From positions 84,764,300-84,828,299 of the forward strand of contig OZ024903.1 of the NCBI GenBank assembly GCA_964017125.1: DNA of 64,000 nucleotides, in the 5' to 3' direction. This DNA comes from Flabesymbios commensalis (lineage: Eukaryota; Annelida; Polychaeta; Terebellida; Flabelligeridae). Position numbers and translations under genes: made by a program. This document shows positions 40,401 to 52,400 of this stretch, one piece after another (the stretch's first letter is position 1; each line of letters opens with the position of its first letter). A model generated the notes under the pieces. That model did not search any database. It saw only the letters and a list, made by a program, of their open reading frames with translations, and was not told the origin of the DNA.

Positions 40401-43400
40401 CGCTGTAGACACGGGGACGCCCGCCACGCCGGAGACTGTGACGCAGAACACGGGCGATCTCTCTACCTCCGATCCCCACCTAAATACGACGACAGCCGAA
40501 GAGGCGGACCCGTCCGAACAACAGGAACCAGCACCGGCCGCACCCCCAGAGATGTCTGCCCAGGATAAGTGCCGGCATAAAAGACGGTAAGTCAGCACAA
40601 CATACCCTTTAACCGCCAAATTAGTCAATTGGAATTTTCACTCCCTTGAAGTTGTGTCTCGCTGACGCGATCCACAACTTCAAGTGATTGAAAATTATTC
40701 AGATTTGACAAAATAAAGACGATTTTTTTAAATCTTGCAGATTAAATGTCACGTTTCATCTTCAACATGTTTAAAATGTGGTACATAATGTGGTAATAAA
40801 AAAACGAAAAACTGAAGATATTCGGGACCGGCTGTCAAGGGGGTAAAAACGAACAGCAGTAGCTGCTTACTGGAAAAGTAACTGTTTACCTCAAAAATGA
40901 GCAATTACGTTTTTTTCTGGAATTAAATGTCGACACTTGAATTTTAATCTTTCCGTTTGTAGGGAAGCGTACTGTGCTTCCACAACAACAAAAATCCATT
41001 AAATTGCTCAGATATCAAATATATCACCAATAGTGAATCATAACAAGTTTTTTTTTACTTTAAATAAAATTGAAAATACCAAGAGTGATGCAGGATTTGA
41101 AAGGTTAAGTATAAAGGCCTATTTTTTTGCCCAGCTTTAGTTCCATGTCGGTCCAACATATTATATTTGGTCAATGCTCAGCCAGCAGACGCTAAGCCGA
41201 TGTTATTTAAATGTTGGATCAGCGTCGCAAACTTTAGTCCAACCTATACCAACATTGATAATATCACTGTGTGAACCTTCGTAATTATGACGTACTTGTG
41301 AGCAAGAAGGTTAACCTCCTTGCTGTGAGGAACAGAACATTAATTACATGATTAATAAGTGTGATTTATAACTGCGTGTGTGGCCTAGAGGTAACATCAT
41401 TCACGTTGGATCACCAGTGTCTAAAGTTTCGAATCCTGTTGCTGGAGGGTAGTGTATTGCTTTGTTGCCACATCCTCGTGTCGACTCGTTTCCAGTAAAA
41501 GGAGCCGTTGTCGCAATGCTGGTTTAATGTTGGGCCATTGTCGTAGACGGTGGGCCAGCATCAGCCTAGAATTGGGTGAACGTCTCGTGTTTTCTGGCTT
41601 CCGGCTTAGCCATTGTCCTCTTCAGTTCTTATTCAGTATTTCATTAATTAGTTTAAGTAAATGTTTGAATTGCTGAGTCAATTTCTGGCTGTAATGACGA
41701 AAATATTTCTAATTTGAAAAAGGACTTTGAATTTTTTATATTAACTGAGCTTCTACTGCTAATCATTTCATTCAGTCAAATAATTTACACCAACCCCTGC
41801 CACCCCACCCTCATCCACATCCATAAACTTGTGGTGTTTTCCGTGCAAACTGGCCGGTCAGACAGTACTGTTGTTGGCGGTATCAGCCGGTATTTCCCGT
41901 GTTTATCTTGGACCTGATCCGTCCGGTTTCGTTGGAGCCATCAGCAGTTTTTGTTATGGGTCTACGATTCGTTCATCTCGTAGATCCCATCTGCAGACAA
42001 TAGCGCAGAATACCATACTATAATCTCGTCTTTATCCTGGCCTGCAACTAGATTGCTGAATGTACATGTAGACCCCATCTTCACCATATATGTCGGATAG
42101 ATTAGACAGAGATAACCATCACAATAAGGACCCAGGATAAGGACGTGTGGAGCTTTTACTAACCTTTGTCGTCCTAGGCCCGTATGTGTACGTACGTTTC
42201 GCTGAAAATGCCACTGAGATCGAGTAAAATGTTCGTGCTAGTTGCCAATTGATTATATAATAAAGTTCGGAGAAATATTTTTATTAACATAGATGTTGTC
42301 ATCATTTTAAACTAGATGTTCCAGTAAAAAAGATTAGCTTCAAATGAGCACAAATTATAAACTGACAGTTTAGGAGTGTAAGCGTGGGGAAACATGATAC
42401 AGGCCCCTGTATTGTGTAATACTATCCCGCCTTATACGCAATTCAACCCAGAAGAACAGACTTACAATACCTGTTGTTGTGGTTCCGGACGTGGCTTCTG
42501 TACAGAGCTCACATTGACCCGATGTTGTATTAATGCTGGGCCACCGTCCGTGATGGCCGCCCGGCATTAATTCACTATTGGGTAAACGTGTATGTGTATT
42601 CTGTTTGTGGTGCTCTTCTTGGTATCGCTTGCACAAGCAATACTAGCTATTAGGCTCTTTCCGTTACTTGTGATTAGCATCATCAAGCTGCCTGTCTTCT
42701 TGGTCTCTTCATATTATGTAAACACCAAGGTGATCTCGCGTCAGAGCCGCACTGCGCGCCCCTTTCTTCAAGAGTATGCCGTAGAGAGTATAAAGACAGT
42801 ATACATTGTAGGCCCCTATATCCCTAGCTTTAACTGTCAGTCTGTGTCAGTTTTTATGTTGGTGTCGCCAATAACTTTATATAGAGGTGTGGTTAAAGAT
42901 AATATGATCATTTTATGCGCTGGCTTTTCCCTTTTTGTTGATCGGTTATTCGTCAACTGTATGCCTGGAAGGTCTGCATATTATACAGTTGAAGCCCATT
43001 CAGTAACGACGTCTGTATGTTGTTGTCATAGAATATGACATGGATTGTCACAATCCCCCCTTTGCAATAGACGCTGACCCAATGTTTCTTTATTGACTGA
43101 TATCGTTGGCGAACCAAACATTCAAACAGCTTTGGGTAAACGTCTCATGTTTATTGTGTTTTCTGTATTGGGAATTTGTTCATACTGCGCACACTTATCC
43201 CTCGGAATGTGTTGAGGAGGTTACCGCCTACGTTTTTACCTACATATCTCAGAGTAGAATAAATAGCTGAGAGACTAACAATCTTGTTTCCGGAGCATAT
43301 CTCTGAAACTCCTTGGAGATTTCTTTAATACTGCACACACTTATACCCTCTGATGGGTTATCAACTATTTGCATATCCAACATGGCAATCATGAGCTAAT

Positions 43401-46400
43401 TTGCATATCCAAGATCGAGATAAACACTCTTCGGTTGCTAATATTCATCTGATCTTCGTGACTTTTTTCTAGGTACACTCTGATGGATTATTTTTCTAAA
43501 ATCAGCTAATCTGCATATTAAACATGGCCTCCTTTGGCTAATTTGCATATCTGAGATCGACGTGAACACTCTCCAGTCACCAATATTCATCTGATCTTCA
43601 AGAATTTTTCCCTTTACACCCTCTGATGGATTATCCTGGTTGAGTTTAGAAAATTAGCTAATTTGCATATTCAACATACTGCCATGTGCTAATTTGCATA
43701 TTGATCCAAGTTGATCTCCAGTTGCCAATATTCATCTGATCTTTGCAGAATTTTTTCTGGACACCCTCTGATAGATTATTCTGGTTAAGTTCGATAATCA
43801 GCTAATTTGCATAATCAACATGGCTGACATGGGCTAATTTGAATATTATCCAAGGTCGACGTAAACGCTCTCCAGTCGCCATTGGTCATCAGATCTCCGC
43901 AAAAACAAATTCTGAACACCCTCTGATGTATTTGTCTGGTTGAGTTTAAAAATCAGCTAATTTGCATATTCAAGATGGCCATCATGGCACTTCTGTTATA
44001 TAGCCCCATTGTTACTGCCTTGGCAATGAACTTTTAATTGTGGAAGGTGAAGACTTTCATATTTGCTATGCAAATGTAATATCTACTTTATTTTCTTTTT
44101 AGATAAAATTTAAATTGCAAAATAGGTCTGGTAAACAAGTTTCTAACTGCATTGTTATTCTTGTGTTACAGGTATGTGATGATGGAGCTGATAGAGACAG
44201 AAAAGGACTATGTCAGAGATCTAGGACAAATTGTAGAGGTTTGTACAATAAACAATTCATGTCCAGCTAACACAAAACATTGACACAATGGTGGTTTAAT
44301 TTTGGTTCAGCACCGTAGACCATACAACAGCATTACTTTAGCGTTTATTATTTGCTATGAGAGAATCATGGGACATTTTTTGACATCATTGCCTGGTTTC
44401 ACGTAATGGCCATTTAAGTCAGTCAACTTATTTTATCAGGTGTTGATATTTATGACAAAATTTTGACTCCATTCCATTGATGACCCCAGACACTAACATG
44501 CAGATAAACAGTTCCTAAATTTTGTAAAGCTTTTAAAAGTAGAAAATACTTTGTAAAAGTTAGTTAAAATATATAGAGTAAAACCTGCTATGAGCAGCCA
44601 CTCTTGTGAGCAGCCAACCTCCTATGGGAAGCCACTTGGCCATTTCCCAAAATTGCATTTTATGTACAAATGTACCCCCTATGAGCAGCCACCTGCGTTT
44701 AACCCTTTCAACCCTCACGATGCGTTGAAGCATCATTTTGCATCCCTGAAAACAGACTTCATTTTCCTAAACCAGGGGTTTTAGAACGAAAATTTCCATG
44801 AAACATGTTTACCAATACATGGTAATTTTCTTTAATTTTTAAACCACATCAAATCATCTTCATCCACTACTAAGTCGAGAATTGCGACAGCAATTCGCGG
44901 CTTGTAGTGGATGAAGATGACAATGGTAAATTCAGGCTTGAAAGGGTTAAAGGCCACTTTTCCTCTGTCCCAAGGGTGGCTGCTAATAGCAGGTTCTACT
45001 GGGGAACCTTGTCTTCACAATATATATTTATTATGAATCTGTGTTGTTTGCCAGGGCTACATGGAGCAACTAAAGAATAAAGACCTAGTACAACCTGAAG
45101 GGCTTGAGGGGAAGGACAAGATCGTGTTTGGCAACATTCATCAGATCTTTGACTTCCATAGAGAGTAAGGATCACTGTGAAGTACACAGTCTTTAGGTTT
45201 TTTGATCAGTAGAATTTTGTTTATGTTAAAACTAGATGTATTGTAATATTTTTTTCTAAAGAATCATAAATTATATGGTAAATCCTGTATTATATGTCCA
45301 TCATATAACTTGACACATGTTTTTATGATAATATTGGATTATCTAAATTTTTATAAAGCGTAAATGTGAGGAAACTTATTTTATAGTCAAAGTGTAATTA
45401 CTGCTACACATGTATATTGAAATATAGTGGATAGTTATTGTACACTTTTTTCAGAACAAAATGTTCAAATTCATTCTTTGCTTTTAGAATATTTCAAAAA
45501 GAAGTTGAAAAATGCTCGGAAGAACCTGCAAAAACAGCTTTTATATTCATCCGCTACGTACGTATATAGAATGATTTATTATATAACTTTTCAAAATCAT
45601 TCTTTTTACTTGATGGACCCACAACCAGATTAACATGTTGCCAAATGCTTATCACCTAGTATATGTTCACGGTGATAGCTGTGGAAGCCGTCCACATCAG
45701 AGTTTCCAACAGTAACGGTTTGCACATATCAGATACAATATTTAACCCTTATATATACGGTTTTAACCCTTTCACCACTGAAGCCCGTTTTTATGTGCTG
45801 AATGCCATAGCATTCAGCACATAAAAACGGGCTTTAGTGGTGAAAGGGTTAAGCATGTGTTTGATCATTATAAATATCATAAAATTTGATTAAAGCGTTT
45901 TTGGTAGATGCTTAGTTAATCTAGTAATTCAATTTGTGAGATGTCTATTTCTCATAAATAATATTATTTTTCATTCATTTGAAGCTGGAAATTGCGTTAG
46001 CAATTCCAGCTTCAAATGAATGAAAAATACTCTCCAACAATTCAGCAGCACACAGGTTGACATCTACCTATGCTTGGCTAAAGTATTCTACCGTTTTTTT
46101 ACTTACTCGGTATATGAAAAGTATAGGAAATAGTATGTGAGAAGAGCACATCAGACTCTGTGTGAAGCGATAGTAAGTCTTGGAAGGCCTACTGTGGCTT
46201 CACCCTGAACCATACTGCTTAAATTATCTCCTATATATTAAATTGACAAAATTCTCAAGAATTCAATTAGTATTATGAGGTTCACAGAAACATATGAAAA
46301 CTAATATAATCGTAGCACCAACTGACTATGTTTTATCTTGGTAAATTACGATTTTCTGCTCAATAATTCAGGTTCTCATTGTGTTTCCATCTCTTCTCTT

Positions 46401-49400
46401 GGTACCATTCCAATGGAATCTGGCCTCTATTGCTAAGTCACCTGTGGCTCATAGCAACCTGACTTAAATTCTAGACAGGGCAGATGTCTGTTATTGTGGC
46501 TGTACATACACAGTGCTCCAAACTGTTCAAAGGCCAAACATAGCCATCTTTATGTGTTTTATCGTAAATGTATGCCAACCCACGTTTGGATACGCAATTT
46601 TTATCAAGGTGTACCACCCCATGTAGGGTTATACCTCCTATCTGTTTTACACAGTCATACACACTTTCACACCACTTTGATAAGGCAAATCTACTAATTC
46701 TTTCACACTACACAGTAGCCTGAGTTACATTCCTTATATTTACTGTATTTTTCATGATGTGATTTCTCTGTCTGTATGCAATCAAAAATGTAATACACAA
46801 ACATGTAATACACACTACCGGTGGTTATTTGTTGACAGATTTTTTTTCCACAACATGCAAGTGCGAATCTGTACATGAATTTGCATAATCTGTACTTGAA
46901 TTTGCATAATGACTTCTATTTTCAGGAACGGAGGCTACATATGTATGTCAAGTATTGTGAAAACAAGCCAAAGTCAGAATACATCGTTGCCGATAATGTT
47001 GAATTCTTTGAGGTAATTTTCCAATTTCTTTCCTTCACATGTGTATTCAAAATGCAAAATATACATTGATGCGGGGCTTTTACACTGATTTATCTTATTT
47101 TAAAATAGAAATTTCTAAGCAGCAATGCAATTGGCTGCTGAATAGAAACTGTGAAAAGGCTAAATAATGTATTTAAACATTTAAAAAATGCCTTATCCCA
47201 CTGCATAGTTAAAAGAAATATTTTTCGCAATTGCACAAAAATGTCCAGAGCTTATCCCAACAAGTACAAAACACTGAACCAATACTGCCTCAAGTATGTT
47301 TTGCAGTCTCAGACAGTGGTCCAGCATTAAGTTCTGTTCAACTTCTTGTGTTTGCCGTGATTCATTAGTATCTAATTAGTTTTGTTGGCAGTAAGTCACA
47401 CACATTTGTCATTTTCTATTTTCTATTTATGTACTTATTCATGTCATTTTCAGATATTTTGAATTATTCATGCATTTATGAAAGAGTATTACTGTAATAC
47501 CAATAGTAATTTACAGTAGTTCCAAGTTTCTTTTTTATTCACCTGTAAACCACCCAGTCATGAATAGAGTAGTACATGACATGCTGTTTCTATGTCTCGA
47601 TAATACCGGTAACAGAATATGCTTATTTCTGACAGGAATTGAGGCAGAAAATGGGCCACAGACTACAACTTCCAGATCTTTTGATCAAACCAGTCCAGAG
47701 AATAATGAAATATCAGCTTCTATTGAAGGTTAGATGTGGAACACACTTATTAAGTGGACTTTGTAGATTTAATGTATATTTTAGATACATACCAAGAATT
47801 CTGCTTATATATCCTTTTGTATTATGTGTTTAGGTAGTGTATAGATTTGACCAATGTATAGTATTGACTGTCTACTCTATTCCACCCAATCATTTGTCTC
47901 TTGAATTTGTAACCAAATTACTTCTAGCAAAATAGCCTTGTTTGGAGCTGGGTTAGAGTAACCATGCCATAATTTTCAAACGAAATTACTTTTATAAAGC
48001 ACTATAAAAATGTGCTGCTATTGGCAGGCTCAAAATAAATTTTTATTTGTGGTAATGCAGGATCTCTTGAAGCAGACAGACCGTGCTGGTGAAGATACTA
48101 AAGACCTCCAGCGAGCTGTGGAAGTAATGCATGTGGTACCTAAAGCCGCCGATGATATGATGAATGTCGGCCGTTTACAAGGATTCCAGGTAATAATGCA
48201 GAATTTAATACAGTTTCAAGCAAATTTTAAACCAAAGGAAATGTCATTGAAGTTGATAAGAGTAGACTGTTTTTTGGGGGATGCTCAATGTAGGCAATGC
48301 CTAGTTTTCAATAACCACTATCCTGCTAAGTTTAATATATTTTAGTTTTCAGCCATATGAAGTTTTGTCTCGCTACCATGATCCACAACTTCATGTGGCT
48401 GAAAATTACTCATATTTGTTTAATTTGAGCACAAATATTTACAAATATTGATGTTTAATCACACATTTCATTCCTGATAACAGTTATTTGTGTCTAAAAA
48501 ATCTGTTGAATTAACTGTGACATAACTGAAACTACTTTAAATTTAAACTCATAACTTACTTGTTTTTCATTTTTTTCAGGGTAAGATAACAGCACAGGGT
48601 AAGCTTCTCCTACAAGAGAAACTCTTAGTTATGGAGCAGGGATCTAAAGTAAAACCAGTGGACGCCCAGAAATTCAGGGAGCGACGGATATTCCTGTTTG
48701 AACAGATTATCATTATTAGCGAGGAAGAAAAAAGGAAAAATAATCTCTCACAACCTGGCTATATCTTCAAAAATAGCATCAAAGTAAGATATATGTTTAT
48801 CTATTTTTTTTTGTTTCAATGTTTGTCTACCATCTGCATTGTTGGCCCGATCATTAAACCAACATTGGCTCAACATCTGGTGTTTGTTGGGAATATCCCT
48901 CTTTTACCAACCAACTATTTCTTCTATTTTTCAATCACCTCAAGGTGTGAATTGCTGTTGCAATTCCTCGCTCAAAGTGAATGAAAATATTGGATACACA
49001 AACATAATTAATGTATTTGATGAAAATTTAGAACGTCCATATCTTGTGGTTGACCTTAATGTAGATTGAATTCAACTTTCTTTGCATCAATTCATTTGTT
49101 CTCATTTGCATCAACCCAAGATGTGAATCGTTACCGCAATTTCCATTGCAAGGTCAATGAAAACTACATAGCTGATTATAAAATCTGAAATAAACGTTCA
49201 GAACTTCCCTATAAATACATAAGATAAAAACTCTAAAGAAATGCTAAACATCCATACATGTATTTTGATGCATGTATTGTGATATTTTCTAATAAGTATG
49301 TCATGTACGTACTAGATAAACTAGATAAGGCTACTTATCTGGTTTAATTGATCTCTTGTAGGTGAATAAGATGGCAGTGCAGGAGAAAGGCGTTAGCGGC

Positions 49401-52400
49401 GATCCTAACACATTCACGCTGATAGACAAAACCCCAGGATCTGATGTCAAGCTGCTGTGTCAACCCACATCACAAGAAATCAAGGAGAACTGGGTCGCTC
49501 AGATTACTTCTCTGCTAGAAATGCAGGGAGATTTCCTCAGAGGTGGGTTTAATCTCATTGTACGATTAGTGATAAAGACAGTCCAGCTATCAGGAGACGC
49601 TCACCCAATGATGGTTTGAGGTTTGGTCAATTGAGGAGAATGGCTACATATATTGAAACAATATTGGGTCTATGGACTTTGGTCGACTTTAAACTATGTA
49701 CCCTCAAGGCATGATAAATGTATTGTATATAGTTTTAACTAAATGTTGAATTTATTATTTTATATAAATGCTGAGCTAAATATACAGTTTAGTATCGTTA
49801 ACAATATAGTACCTGCTATAAGGTTTCAAGAAAGTATCAAGTTAAACAATGTGGCACTGTAAAGGATAAAATAGATTCTGGTCAATGATCAATTAATCCA
49901 TTCAAGCTTGAATTTACCATTGTCACCTTCACCTTCATAACAATCTTCATTCTAAAACCCCTAAGGAAATTAAATCATTCATCAGAAATGCAAAATGTTG
50001 CTTTGATGCATCTAACGGGGTAAATCAAATAATACAATTTTGGAGATATCTATTTTTCAGGAATATAAATATTTCTCATCATTTACAGCTAGAAATTGTG
50101 TTAGCAATTTCAGCTTAAATTGGATGGAAAAATAGTAACATATAGTTCAAAAATGTATCAGTGGAACTGAATAGATTTTAACCCTTTAATCGCCGGTGCC
50201 GCATATATTCGGGTTTTTATTAGTACAATAATTACCACCTTTTAAACATGTTAAAGATAAAATGTGACATCAATCAGCAATATTTGAAAACAATTGACAT
50301 CCATTTTGTCAAATCTGAATAATTTCCACTCACCTGAAGTTGTGGATCCCGTCAGCGAGACACAATTTCAAGTGGGTGAAAATTCAGATTGAATAATTTG
50401 GCTGTTAAAGAGTTAATGATATGTGAGTAATATATATATATATGAGTGATGTAAAACACCATTTTACTACACTAAACATTTCAACGTTTTTTCAGCTTTG
50501 CAATCTCCAATTGCTTATCAGAAGGAGCTAACAAAAGATACAGGACCAGAACTGAGCACTATGCAGAAAAATTCATTGTTGCGTAAGACTAATTCTCAAC
50601 CACAAGCTAAGACCTCAGCAACTGTATCAGAAAAACAGAAAAAGCAGCAGGATGCTAAGCACTCGCGCTGTCGTTCTGTACCCCACCACATCCAAACAGA
50701 CAAAGTGACCCCTGACGGGGATAGCAAAAAGACTTGTCCCGCCTCCCCCACAAATAAAGACGGACAAGTGGAGAAATTAAAACTCGAAACTAAAAAGACA
50801 GCATCTGGCGGATTAGGGAGTAGCAGTGGCTCCCCAAAGCCAAAACGTACCATGTTTGAAGGATTTAAGAATTCATTACGGCCCAAATCAAAAGGACACG
50901 AATCATCCAAATCTTCATCAGCAGCTGACAGTGCCCATGACACCCCTTATGCAAAAGAGCCTTCCCAGCATGCAGCTGACTCTGGGGAGTGCCAACACGG
51001 GTGCGGGGGCGGTGATGGAGCAACTGACGTCGTGAGGAATAATGCAAAGCAAGGAAGTACAGAGAGCACAGATGACACATCACCGGTAAGTTGTCCACTG
51101 GTGTTATATTTGTGGTTTTATTCAGACTTGTGTGACCAGTTTGTAGAAGTGAAATTGCCTTGAATCTTTGATGTATGCTGTGACTTCAATTTCATTAATC
51201 CTTTCAAACGACTTTTGACATCTTAATTCTGACGTCTGTAGTTGATCCCCGCTCTGAATAAGTGAAAATTTTATAATGGCTATAGACCCATAACATAGAT
51301 ATTCAAATGAAGCGAAATAACTTCAGAGCTACATTATCAGGATTTAAAATTGAAAAAACCTTTTGTTCGTGTAAAAATATTTCAGCGCTTTAACCCTTTC
51401 ACCACTGAAGCCCGTTTTTATGTGCTGAATGTTATGGCATTCAGCACATAAAAAAGGGCTTCAGTGGTGAAAGGGTTAAGGTTCAATTCAGATGATTTTC
51501 AGTCACTTGAAGTTGTGGATCGCAGTGAGACACAACTTCAAGTGACTGAAGATTTAACCCTTATAGCGCGGGATAGACTTTAGTCGTCAGAATCGGACAT
51601 CTGTAACAACTAAAGTCTGTTCCTACACTGTAAGAATATGATTTTCATTCACTGTTGCGGTGGAAATTATCGTAGCAATTACCAGCTTACAGTGAGGAAC
51701 TAAAGTATGTTAGAATACTGAGAAAAAGAAGTGTTAATTTAAATATCTGATGTTGTAACCTCATGTACATGACTTAATTTGTTATGCCTCTACCAGCAAT
51801 CTCGGATTGACTCAAAGCTTGTTAGAAATGCCTATGTCTCGGTCGTCCAAAAGTTTAAGATGCTATAAAAGTCCCTTAATCGTTAAATTATAGAATTTTA
51901 ATTGTTATCCTCTTGAAGTTATGTATTTACAATTGTACTATTTGAATCAAAATGGCAGCTTAACAATTTGAATGCTCATTGTTCGTTTAAAGTACGACCA
52001 AAACGGCTGACCACAGCTGTACGTGATGTGCAAAGCCAAAAGGTAGTATCTGCTTACTTTACAATTAAGCAGATACTGCCTTTTGTCTTTGCAGAGCAGT
52101 ATACAACCAACACCCCAATTTGCATGTTTACTCAATTGGTATTATCTGTAACAGGGTGATCCCACTGGTGCTGTGGTGAAGGTCGTCTGTGACTACACGG
52201 CTTCTCAAACAGATGAGCTCCCCGTCCATCGAGGTCATCTCGTGCAGATCATAGCCACCAATAACCAGGACATGTACCTGGTGCAGGAACATGATGGTTC
52301 CACGTCCAGTGGGGCACAAGGCTGGATCCCTGCACATGTGCTCAGTCAGAGAGATGCCGCTAACAGGTAACATGAATAAGATTAGCCCCTTAAGAACTCA

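Larger units (their letters stand above)
40587..44171 (+). other. trio intron 3 (3.6 kb)
   Basis: Family C element at the donor, SINE fragment, foldbacks near 41.15, 41.5, 42.5 and 43.07 kb, then the octamer-rich tandem array. A 148-codon open frame at 42592-43038 has a hydrophobic start but no recognisable family and no exon signals. Confidence 0.75.

Noticed and set aside
42592-43038. 148-codon + frame with a hydrophobic start
   Set aside because: Begins at the edge of a foldback, no family recognised, lies inside a trio intron with no exon signals.
45427-45633. ORF frame over exon 6 reading [15 protein letters not shown]
   Set aside because: Looks coding, but the frame required by exons 5 and 7 gives [13 protein letters not shown], which matches Trio/Kalirin; the ORF is a shadow.
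50596-50943. 115-codon minus-strand frame opposite exon 12
   Set aside because: Shadow of the real + exon, which fits the trio frame at both ends.
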